A DNA stretch of 9,382 nucleotides from CAG-492 sp035388585 (GTDB lineage: Bacteria > Bacillota > Clostridia > TANB77 > CAG-508): contig DAOOQE010000033.1 of assembly GCA_035388585.1 (NCBI GenBank), positions 1 through 9,382 on the forward strand. The letters are read 5' to 3'. Numbering within the stretch: position 1 is the first letter of the stretch; every line of letters begins with the position of its first letter. The notes below the pieces were generated by a model. The model was not told where the DNA came from. It saw only the letters and a program-made list of their open reading frames with translations, and ran no database searches. The position numbers were made by a program, and so were the translations under genes. Below are positions 1 through 7,806 of this stretch, in pieces.

Positions 1-35
1 CCATAACTGACAGATAATTTAACTACAGCCTACAT
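1..35 (-). CDS. Start of an unidentified gene, cut by the window edge
   Basis: Only the first codons are present, reading M-Q-A-V-V-K-L-S-V-S-Y with the second codon a TAG taken as Gln. The start is supported by AAAGGGGG at 42-49, six bases upstream, the same G-rich ribosome binding site type seen before the capsid gene. It lies 24 bp after the stop of the putative neck protein on the same strand, so it is probably cotranscribed. By position another head-tail or tail gene is plausible, but eleven residues cannot identify it. Confidence 0.6.
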
Positions 36-41
36 AAAAAT

Positions 42-49
42 CCCCCTTT
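42..49 (-). promoter_or_regulatory. Ribosome binding site for the partial left-edge gene
   Basis: AAAGGGGG on the minus strand, six bases before the ATG at 33-35. GGGGG can pair with the CCUCC of 16S rRNA through one G-U wobble. It supports a real start although the second codon is TAG. Confidence 0.6.
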
Positions 50-59
50 AATATTAGTA

Positions 60-785
60 TTAAAAAATTGAAATAGGTTCTATAAAATGTGAATGACGGT
101 TCTTCATTTCATCTTCAAGTTCTTTCTTCTATGTCTACTACTCCTAAAGAAGTGTAGAACCATCCAGTTGTATTTGACCTACAGTTGTCTGTAAACTTGA
201 TATTTTGCTACGTATTCGACCCAAAACCTCTTTCGCTTCCTATATAGAGTAATTTAATATCCACATTATATCTGATTCTGCTATATCAATTAACAATGGG
301 AAATAAAAATAAAATACCAATACTTTAGATTTATTATCAAATTTTTTATAAAATTTTAAAGTATAGGTTCTTTCATCCCAAGTCCATTCAGGATCAATTC
401 GTAATACTTTTTTAACCATATCATAATAGGAAAAGGTTTCAACCATAGATTGAATATTACCAATAAGAAAATAAGGTTTATACATTGAATTAAATAAATG
501 AAAATTATCATCTTCTCTATAAACTTCTTTAACCCCAGTAATATTTCTACCCAATGAATCTTGAACTCTAACAGAATACACATCAAGAAGAGGATCGAAT
601 GATTCAGATATATAAACACCCATATATGGGTTTTCCTTAGCATAAAACAATCTCTATTTGTTTATCTACATGTCTATTTGTTCAGATGTTAGTTCTACAT
701 TTATTACTGGAAATCCAAGAGAGTTTAGCAAATTATCTTTTATATATTGAAATCTCTATACCTCTTCATGTGGTATAATACTCAT
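60..785 (-). CDS. Putative neck / head-completion protein (T4 gp13/gp14-like), 241 aa
   Basis: Continuous frame of 242 codons ending in TAA once eight in-frame TAGs are read as Gln; in the standard code only fragments remain. The C-terminal third looks like the conserved end of T4-type neck proteins as I remember them: a helix with AKEVLGRIRSK (about residues 184-194), then IQLDGSTLL (205-213), then a charged coiled segment QKKELEDEM. In T4-like neck proteins the equivalent is a helix followed by a PGG...LNG...G..E..KLE pattern. The N-terminus (FPVINVELTSEQID) resembles the opening helix of connector proteins. The family would sit on the portal after DNA packaging and close the head for tail attachment. 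The start at 785 lies five bases after the preceding stop; the nearest Shine-Dalgarno (AAGGAG) is 13 bases away inside that gene, suggesting translational coupling. Whether it is closer to gp13 or gp14 I cannot tell. Confidence 0.6.
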
Positions 786-790
786 TTAAT

Positions 791-1228
791 TCAATTGGCT
801 CCTTCAAACTGTTTTAGAATATTTGCTTTACTCATTTTTTGATATTTTGCTGTATCTTCATCTTGAATTTTACCAGAATCAACATAATGCTTAATTAATT
901 CTTGTTTAGTCATGTTTTCAATTTCAATAATATCTTCATTTTTTTTATCTACATCTACATATGAAGATGTTTCTAATTTTGGTTCTTCAATTTGAACTTT
1001 TTTAATATCTTCTATTTCTTTAATAGTTGTTTTAACAATAGATTCTTTTTCTTTTATTTCATAAAATACATTTGGATTTTTAGTGATATAATATAACAAC
1101 TAATCTTTATATTTCTAATTAAAATTCTATGTATCATATTTTTCATTTTGCTTAAAATAAAATACATCAGAATTGATCATGAAATTTACATCTTTATATA
1201 CACCAAACTTGATGTCTTGCTTATCCAT
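791..1228 (-). CDS. Small acidic phage protein with possible HeH/SAP-like C-terminal domain, 145 aa
   Basis: Frame of 146 codons ending in TGA, with three TAGs read as Gln near the N-terminus. The start at 1228 is fixed by AGGAAGGTGAT at 1234-1244, a near-ideal Shine-Dalgarno match. The N-terminal part (FGVYKDVNFMINSDVFYFKQ) resembles a small beta domain. The middle, roughly residues 55-100, is a Lys/Glu-rich linker. The last 40 residues (MTKQELIKHYVDSG, then KMSKANILKQF) have the look of a helix-extended-loop-helix / SAP / LEM-type fold, a small domain found in various phage head-associated proteins. The gene sits between the capsid terminator and the putative neck gene, so a head decoration, vertex or head-completion role is possible. 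I do not recognise the full protein. Confidence 0.7.
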
Positions 1229-1233
1229 TAATC

Positions 1234-1244
1234 ATCACCTTCCT
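1234..1244 (-). promoter_or_regulatory. Strong Shine-Dalgarno before the 145-aa gene
   Basis: AGGAAGGTGAT on the minus strand, five bases before the ATG at 1226-1228. GGTGAT matches the complement of the 16S rRNA 3' end beyond the usual GGAG core. It fixes the start upstream of the three TAG codons. Confidence 0.75.
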
Positions 1245-1303
1245 GTTAAGTTAATCAAAAATTCTTGTGAAAGTTGTTTTTCTGTGTAATTCAGAATTAA
1301 AAA

Positions 1304-1336
1304 TAAAGACCATCTAAGATGGTTAAGATGGTCTTT
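1304..1336 (-). terminator. Hairpin terminator after the major capsid gene
   Basis: A perfect 11-bp inverted repeat, AAAGACCATCT and AGATGGTCTTT (arms 1326-1336 and 1305-1315), with a 10-base loop. On the minus strand it begins 20 bases after the capsid TGA and is followed by ATTTTTAATT, a moderate U-tract. The other strand also has flanking A/T, so it could act in both directions. It probably stops or attenuates transcription between the head-shell genes and the small/neck genes, or protects the 3' end of the capsid mRNA. Confidence 0.75.
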
Positions 1337-1356
1337 ATCTTATTTATATCTTATTC

Positions 1357-2826
1357 TCAGGCAGTAGGATTCAAAATTTTAAGTTTTCCAAACCAATCAT
1401 TACGATACATATGAGTAGCATATCTTGTATGGAAAACAATTCCCATTTGCCCTGTGCTTTCAGTCCAAGGTACAGCAGTCAAAGGAATGTAAGGAGCATA
1501 AACATAACCAGATTCCTCAATACGTGAACCCTTATAAACCATAAGAATTTCATCTGTGGGCACCAAATTAGATGTATAAACTTTATAAGTTCCACCATTA
1601 ACATCAAACTTAGAATATCCAACAGATACGTTTTCTTCTCCAAGAGGGGTAATAGAAGAAGCCCCATAGGACTACAGCTAACTTCTAAGAATCTACAATG
1701 CGGTTGGGTGCATAACCATAATCTTAGGTTCAGCAATGTTAGTTCTTGTCTACATTGTCTATGCAAGTTCATTTATCTTAATCATTAATGTTTCATACCA
1801 ATCTTTTCTTGTTCCATAGAAAGCAGATGCGGGTTGCTGTTTATCCCAAGTAACATAATTACTCTTGCTCTATCCATTAAACAATTCATTCAGAATCTGA
1901 CCATTGATTTCTTGAGCTAAAATATTAGCAATATTATCATACATTTCAACTTGAGCATCAAGACCATCAATAGCAGACACATCTTCCCAAAATTCAGGGT
2001 GCCATTTTGCTCTCAGCTTTCTATTAGAAACGGTAACCTATTCATTAGAGATTTCAAAAGTAACTTCTCTACCATTGAAATCAGAATTTTCCTATGAAAC
2101 CCAATCTTTTGAGTATTCAACTTTAAGTGTCCAAGTACCAGTAGACTATGCTTTTCTAAGTTTTTCAATTGTATAAATTGCAAGAACACCATTTTCATAG
2201 TCAACTGATCCAATAATACCATCACCAACAATCTTTCCAAGCCCATCATCAGACTAAATATATTCAGGGTCTAAGAAAGAACCAGAATCTCCAACAACAG
2301 TATTCTGCAAGAAAAGTTTTACACTACCAAGGGCAATCTTTGTTGAAAGACCTGTTTTAACCCATGATTGTGTATCATTTGTGCTGTTGATTTCATTTTC
2401 AGCAGAAACAAGTGCAGCAGAAACAGGAATGTTCTAACCACTCAAAGGAACGATCCCAGGAAGTTGTGTATTCTAATAATTTACAACCAATTTTCTAATG
2501 AATCCAGTAGGCTATGAAATAGCTTGTGTGGAAACAATCTCATTAGCAATAAGCATAGGCCAATATCGTCTAACCAATGGAAGAATAACCTTAGAAACTT
2601 TCGCAACATCAAATTGTGAGTTAACAGCTTCTGTCAAAAGGTATTTTCTTTCATTTTCAAGAACCATATTAAACTGTGCTTGCATTTTAGGACTTGTAAG
2701 TGTCTTTGATTCAGTTGTAATAATTCTTTTCTTGAGCTAATCCCAAAGGGTATCTGTGGTAACAACCTTTGCAAAATTATCTTCCAAACTTTTGTTTTTC
2801 TCGTACATACTTGAAAAATTTGCCAT
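1357..2826 (-). CDS. gp23: Major capsid protein, T4 gp23-like (HK97 fold), 489 aa
   Basis: One frame of 490 codons ending in TGA when 14 TAGs are read as Gln; at least 13 further Gln are CAA/CAG. The segment IVSTQAISQPTGF (about 97-109) aligns without gaps to the gp23 motif IVGVQPMTGPVGL. The C-terminal IPLTAVPW, then TGQMGIVFHTRYATH, is also typical of gp23-type shell proteins. T4 gp23 has 521 residues, so the length fits. The first 66 residues look like a helical propeptide ending in LTE|A, matching the gp21 consensus (I/L)-x-E| and T4's cut after residue 65. The start is set by AGGGGGAT at 2834-2841. The protein assembles into the head shell around the scaffold made from the gene 36 bp upstream, and is probably trimmed by the protease at 5700-4960. 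The gene looks less AT-rich than its neighbours, as expected for a highly expressed one. Confidence 0.95.
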
Positions 2827-2833
2827 AACTTTA

Positions 2834-2841
2834 ATCCCCCT
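2834..2841 (-). promoter_or_regulatory. Ribosome binding site of the major capsid gene
   Basis: AGGGGGAT on the minus strand, with the G-run nine bases before the ATG at 2824-2826. It is the only clear signal in the 36-bp gap after the scaffold stop and fixes the capsid start. Confidence 0.7.
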
Positions 2842-2862
2842 ATTATTATTTAATTAAGTTTT

Positions 2863-4104
2863 TCACTACAGTTTTTCAATTGAATTAAGTGTGTTTTTAA
2901 AATTTGAATTTTCGTCTGGATATACTGTCTTAATTTTTGATGTATTCAAAAGTTTTGAGCTATCTTTAATAGAAACATCTTTTGTTGCTGGTGTTGCAAC
3001 TTCTTTTACTTCTTTTTTCTTTTCAATATCAAACAAACGCATAAACTATTCATTTAATATTGTATTTCCATCTTTTGAATAAGATTCTTCTAAATTTTCT
3101 TCCTCTTCCTCGTCGTCCTCATCATCTTTAGGTTCTTCATTTAAAATGTCATCTGTTGTAAGATCAGGATTGAAACTATTTTCAGTATTATCTTTTATGT
3201 CTTCCATTGAACCAGATTCTGGTTCTTCTGGTGTTTCGTCTGGAGTTTCAGGCTCAGGTATTGGTTCTGGCTCAATTTCACCCTAAATAGCTTGTGTATC
3301 TTCTTTTTTCTATCCAAGTGTTTCCAAAGAATCAGAAACATTATTCTAAACTTTATCCCCCAATTGTTCCTATGTATTATTAAGTAATTCTTCAATTTTA
3401 CTAACAATTTGTTTTGTTACTTCTGCCTAAATAGAATCAATTTGAATTTCAGGTTTTCCCTATTCTGGTTCAAGTTCAGCAGTATCCTCAACATCCTATT
3501 CAAAATCTTCATCTGCTTCTTTTATAATTTTTTTAGATTTTTTAATTTGATTAGATTCAATCTAAACTTCACTTATATTTGACCAATCCATCTAACCAGA
3601 ACTAATTTTTCCAACTGGTTTTTGTGTTTTATCAGACATAATTGTGTATTCTTTTGATTTTGAAAGCATTGGAATTATTCTTTCGATATCTGCTTTTGAT
3701 TTAAAGAAACAACCATCAAATAAATCAGAATCCAAAATATAAAACAGTTCTTTAACATTATTATCAATTTCAGAAGGTTCCTCTTCAATCTCAGATTCTG
3801 GGGTTTCTGTAAATGGCTTTGATACTGGTTCAACAGAATTTTCCTATTCTTCTTTAATAACTTTTTTATTAGTGGTTTTCTATTCCTATTGCAAAGTTTT
3901 TTTCTATTCATCCAATTCTTTTACTTTTGCATCAAAACTATCTACCAAAGTGTCTTTCTACTATTTTGTTTGATCAGATGGATTTTCCATATAATTCTTA
4001 TTCTATTCTGTTAATTTTTCATAAATGATTTTAAGTTCATCTGTTAATGTTTGAATTTTATCCATTTTCTCACTCTACTCTTTTACAATATTATTTTTAT
4101 TCAT
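2863..4104 (-). CDS. Alternative nested product: internal-start scaffold protein, 413 aa
   Basis: The ATG at 4102-4104 is in frame with the 693-aa ORF and would give only its last 413 residues. AGGAG at 4114-4118 lies nine bases upstream, as good as any ribosome binding site in the window. An in-frame nested scaffold is known in other phages, for example lambda Nu3 within gene C. A gp22-like core protein starting here, with the region upstream a separate protein in ancestry, would also fit. There is no TAA or TGA between the two starts, so if TAG is always sense the long form must also be made. Confidence 0.5.
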
Positions 4105-4944
4105 AGTTGTCTACTCCTATATATTTTTAAATTTTATGAAATCATTCCATTTTATGATTGCTTGATTCTAATTGTTATCCTATTGGTTTTCTAAGTTTAA
4201 CTATGTATTAAAATCATATGCTACATAATTTTTTACAGAATTTAAATCTAATTCATCAGATTGTATATCAACAGGAATACCTTTACCACTTGTAACTGCA
4301 TTAACGATATCATACATAATACTTAAATCATTTTCATTATTTTTAAATTCTTTTTTAAAATTTTTTGTTGGTATAGAAACTATGTAATTACCATTTTCCA
4401 AAAAATATATTTTTTCAGTAGTATTATTTTCTGTAATAAGATTTGTTTCTAATGATTCCATAATTCTTTTTTTAACTTCTTTAACTTTAGTATTTTTATT
4501 TGATTTTATATTACTCTCTATCAATGCAATAAGTTCTTTTTTTATTTTCTTTGTCTAAGATTCAATAAACTGCATATTTTCATCTGAATCAGAATCTGTT
4601 TGATTTTCCAAATCTAATACTAAATCCTCTTTTTCAACTTCTTCTGGTTGTATGAGTATATTTGTTTCTGTTTCAGACTTTTGTGATGTTACCCCTTCAT
4701 TTGCATTAGTTTCACCATTTAAAGTTTTTTCAATAGCATCTACAAAATTTATATCTAATCCTGCTTCTTTCTATTTAGTTATAACTTTTTCTTTCTATAA
4801 ATCATATATTGTATTCTAAATAGTATAGAGTTCTGATGTATTTGGTTCCTCAAAATTTTCTGGGATATCTTGCATTTTATTTTGTGGATTGCCTGAGTAT
4901 GTTTCCCAAGACAATTCAGAATTTCTGATTTCTTCTGGTGTCAT
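2863..4944 (-). CDS. Acidic scaffold/core protein in the gp22 position, 693 aa, with an internal start
   Basis: With TAG as Gln, one frame runs 694 codons from 4944 to a TGA at 2863-2865, through about 28 TAGs. Its position between a gp21-like protease and a gp23-like capsid gene is that of T4 gene 22, the main scaffold. The sequence fits a disposable core protein: very rich in Glu, Lys and Gln, with coiled-coil-like stretches (residues 281-370), a Pro/Glu run EPEPIPEPETP (about 558-568) and an acidic run EDDEEEEE (609-616). Two better-ordered parts stand out: about 179-247 (IYFLENGNYIVSIP to VKNYVAYDF) and about 397-460 (ELFYILDSDLFDG to ISSGQMDW). I do not recognise either. It is much longer than T4 gp22 (about 270 aa). 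The codons just before an internal ATG at 4104 (residue 281) are TAG-GAG-TAG and carry a Shine-Dalgarno, so this may be two genes fused by code change, or one gene making two nested products. Scaffold function is inferred from context and composition. Confidence 0.75.
4114..4118 (-). promoter_or_regulatory. Internal Shine-Dalgarno inside the scaffold ORF
   Basis: AGGAG within the codons ATA-TAG-GAG-TAG, nine bases before the in-frame ATG at 4102-4104. In the standard code the same bases would give a stop codon overlapping the next gene's ribosome binding site, a very common gene-junction layout. Confidence 0.55.
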
Positions 4945-4952
4945 TGTCATAA

Positions 4953-4959
4953 CTCCTTA
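4953..4959 (-). promoter_or_regulatory. Shine-Dalgarno deciding the scaffold start
   Basis: TAAGGAG immediately follows the TAA stop of the protease. Two in-frame ATGs lie downstream, at 4950 and 4944 (ATG-ACA-ATG). The first is only two bases from GGAG, too close for normal initiation; the second is eight bases away. I therefore chose 4944. Confidence 0.7.
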
Positions 4960-5700
4960 TTACATAATTATTTTATTTCTAAACTATGATACTTCACGCT
5001 AAATAAACTATTTTAATTGTTTAATTTCAGATTCTTTTATAGAAGTATCATTTTTAATATCATTTTCCAATAATTTAAATAAAATAATATCATTCAACTT
5101 CTATAACTATTTTGTATTACCTATAATTTCTTTATTTTTATCTATTAAATAATTCATGTTTTCTACTAAATTTTGTTTTGTAAAATATGTAATTGGATAT
5201 GACGGATTAGAAACAATATCCCATGTAATAATATCTAATGATTCAGCAATATAATTTCCTTTTGCCTATCTTAATTCACCAGACTATCTCAAACTTGTGC
5301 CAATAGAAATATCTTGTTCTATTAGATTCATAAGAATCTACCCATTTGGATTATTTTGAATTATTTCAAATTCTCCACCAACAATTTTATTATTTTTGTC
5401 TACTTTAATATCAGTAATTAAATGGGACTATTCTTTAAAATATACAAGCCCTGATCTCTCATCACCATGGGGATGGTCAAGTTCTCCAACTAACTAACGT
5501 TTTGAAATTTTTTCTTGAATATTAGAAATCTAAGTTTCCATTTCTTGTAGTGGATAGATTCGTCTATTAGCACCCTATACATCGCATTCAATAAGATTTA
5601 ATCTAAATTTTTTAGGTTTTTCTTTATTGTTAACAGAAACAGATTCTGTTATAATTGGTTTTTGATATAATTTAACTTCATTTAAAATCATTTTTGACAT
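4960..5700 (-). CDS. gp21: Prohead core protease, T4 gp21-like, 246 aa
   Basis: Frame of 247 codons ending in TAA, 12 TAGs read as Gln. The order of motifs is that of the gp21-type prohead serine protease: an N-terminal strand with ANRRIYP (about residues 44-50), GELDHP with the likely catalytic His at 76, and ISIGTSLR with the likely catalytic Ser at 136, followed by DIITWDIVSNPSYP, the family's substrate-pocket and strand region. The 60-residue His-Ser spacing is close to the family pattern as I recall it. The C-terminal 60 residues are charged and helical, as expected of a part that tethers the protease in the core. The length is near T4 gp21 (212 aa). It would degrade the scaffold and trim the capsid protein after (I/L)-x-E. 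The start has GATGGTGAT at 5706-5714, with the GGTG seven bases upstream. An 87-bp AT-rich gap separates it from the portal stop. Confidence 0.92.
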
Positions 5701-5787
5701 GTATTATCACCATCTCTAATTTTATTATTCACTTAATTTAACTAAAAATTTACGTAATTTCTTTTTAATGGAAAAATTATTTTTACA
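5701..5787 (-). other. AT-rich gap between portal and protease genes
   Basis: This is the second longest non-coding stretch in the window. It holds the protease Shine-Dalgarno (GATGGTGAT, 5706-5714) and a short A5-T5 palindrome near 5772-5784 that is too weak to call a terminator. I see no convincing promoter. Confidence 0.5.
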
Positions 5788-7806
5788 TTATTCTTTTTCT
5801 TCTTCATCTTCTTCAGTTTCTATAGTTTCTTTAAAATTCTATAACTCTGTAGATGTAAATACTTTGAAATAATTCAATAAATTTTCTACACTAAACCCTG
5901 TCATTTCATTTATACTTCTTATTAGATCCAATCTCTAAGATATTGTTTCCTATCTTTCCTTTTGCTCAAGCTATACAGGCTAAAATAGTTTACAAACAAT
6001 TTCTTCTTGGTTAAGCATATCTTTAATAGTCTTATCTACTAAATATGTTGTTCTTTTATTATTTATTGTTGATAAAATATTAAAACTGTTTAAGAATAAT
6101 TGATTAATTCCTTCATTCAAATCCTATTGAAGATGTATAATCTGCCTCTACATTCTGTGATCTTGTAAAGTTAATACTGTCTATTGTCCACTTAAATTTT
6201 CATTATATCCTAAATAGGAAGGGGGGATTTTCAAAGATGATAGTAATTTATCATGCCAATATTTCATATCATCATACCACTATTGCATTTGCTATCCTTC
6301 TACGTTTTCTATATTTAATAATTCATTCCCATTCTTTTTCAATATAAAATAATCTTCCATCAATGTAATTAAATCAAGATTTTCTTGTAATGTACCATTA
6401 ACATCAATAGTTTTTTGTGATTTCAATTCATTTTTAATTCTGTTAACATATTCAGGTATTTTTTCTTTCTAAATTCCAGTTACGTCTACAACATACTTTT
6501 TTCTATCTGGCTATTTTGTTAATCTGTATATGATCATCTAATATTCTAATAATAATATTAAAGACTATATAGACCTAACAGAATCTAATAACCCCTAACC
6601 ATATGGATAATATTTATAATCAGTTAAAGTAAAATGCTAAATATGATCTGGTAAAATATATCTAACCATTCTATTTTTTAATATGCTCCCATAATTTGGA
6701 TCAATATCCATTAACTATTCTATTCTTTTATCTTCTCCACTTTGTGTTTTATTTCCCATATATGGATTTAAATCAATTTGGAATTGCAATGTAAATTTAT
6801 CTTTTAGCATCTAAGAATTGACTGTCTATTCTTTTAATAATTCCTAAAAATTTGCTCTTTGAAAAGAATCATTTAATAATACGGATCGAATATCATCAAA
6901 CTATTTTGCAGTTGATTTATTACTCTAACCATTTAAATCCATTATAGATTCAAACATAATATCTTGGTTGTCTACTGATTCTTTAAATACCTAAATATTA
7001 GTAAAGTTTTTAAATTTTTCAACATCTAATTCTTTTAATAAGAATGTTAAAAAATCTAAACTTAATCTTGTTTCATCTAATAATTCATTATTTATATCTT
7101 TTGGAAGAACTAAATAACCAAGACATACATTATCTAATTGCAATATTAAAACTTGTTTTGGTGATAGTGAATTGTATGTTAAATAATTAGAAACGAATAA
7201 ATCTTTATTTAATTTTTTTGATACAATATTCTATTCATCTTTATTAGATAATATTGGGTCTGATATTTCTATAAATCCATCACCATAAAACAACTAATTA
7301 TGAATAGCTTGTTTTATAATTGGATAAATTTTATTTCTTCTTGCATATATACTTAAATAATCCTATAAATTAACATTAATTTTTTGAAGCAACCCATCAT
7401 TATCTTTTTTAAATTCAAATTCTTGTATCTATTCTTCTGTGTTCATATCAAAATTTATAAATTCAGATGTATATATTTCTGGATTTATAACTAAATCATA
7501 TACAAGTTTAACCTAATTATTCTATTCTGGTATTTTCTACTATATGAGTTCATACTCCATATATCTTGATAATCTCTATTGAATATATCTTGAATAATCA
7601 AATTGAGAAAATTTCTGAATCTAATCATTGACATCGCCAAATATTTTACTACTTAATAGCCCATAATACTGATCTTCGACTGTTTGCTCTATTTTATCTT
7701 TTGTATAATTAAAAATTTTCTGCTGTAATTCAGAATCTACAACATTTTTTGTTCCTCTATTAAAAATTGCTTTCTAAAATTTCTTTATTGAATCACGTAT
7801 TGCCAT
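5788..7806 (-). CDS. gp20: Portal protein, T4 gp20-like, 672 aa
   Basis: Frame of 673 codons ending in TAA after reading 34 in-frame TAGs as Gln, the highest TAG load in the window. The signature of T4-type portals lies in the second half: MIIYRLTKQPDRKKYVVDV (about 424-442), matching gp20's MYRVTRAPERRVFYIDVG; then MEDYFILKKNG (from 483), matching SMTEDYWLQRRDG; then the QWYDDMKYWHDKLLSSLKIPPSYLG region (about 507-533), matching the gp20 segment ending in LRVPLSRI. T4 gp20 has 524 residues, so this protein is about 150 longer, mostly at the N-terminus. Twelve copies would form the ring at the head vertex that starts assembly and through which DNA is packaged. The start overlaps the ligase gene by 14 bp and has GGGGAT at 7814-7819. 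The C-terminus is very acidic (EDEEEEKE). Confidence 0.94.

Noticed and set aside
1341..1348. TATAAATA on the minus strand, identical to the T4 late promoter -10
   Set aside because: It would start transcripts inside the terminator hairpin. The same octamer occurs several times inside genes here (for example near 6608 and 7090), as expected by chance at this AT content.
2498..3082. Plus-strand ORFs at 2498-2740 and 2891-3082
   Set aside because: They lie antisense within the capsid and scaffold genes, have no ribosome binding site, and encode low-complexity Ser/Phe/Leu-rich peptides typical of antisense shadows.
3195..3911. Minus-strand ORFs at 3195-3407 and 3675-3911 rich in Lys/Leu/Asn
   Set aside because: They are frame-shifted readings of the scaffold gene with no start signals. 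The TAG-as-Gln frame is continuous across both.
5772..5784. A5/T5 palindrome after the portal stop as a terminator
   Set aside because: The stem is only A-T pairs with almost no loop, common by chance in this base composition.
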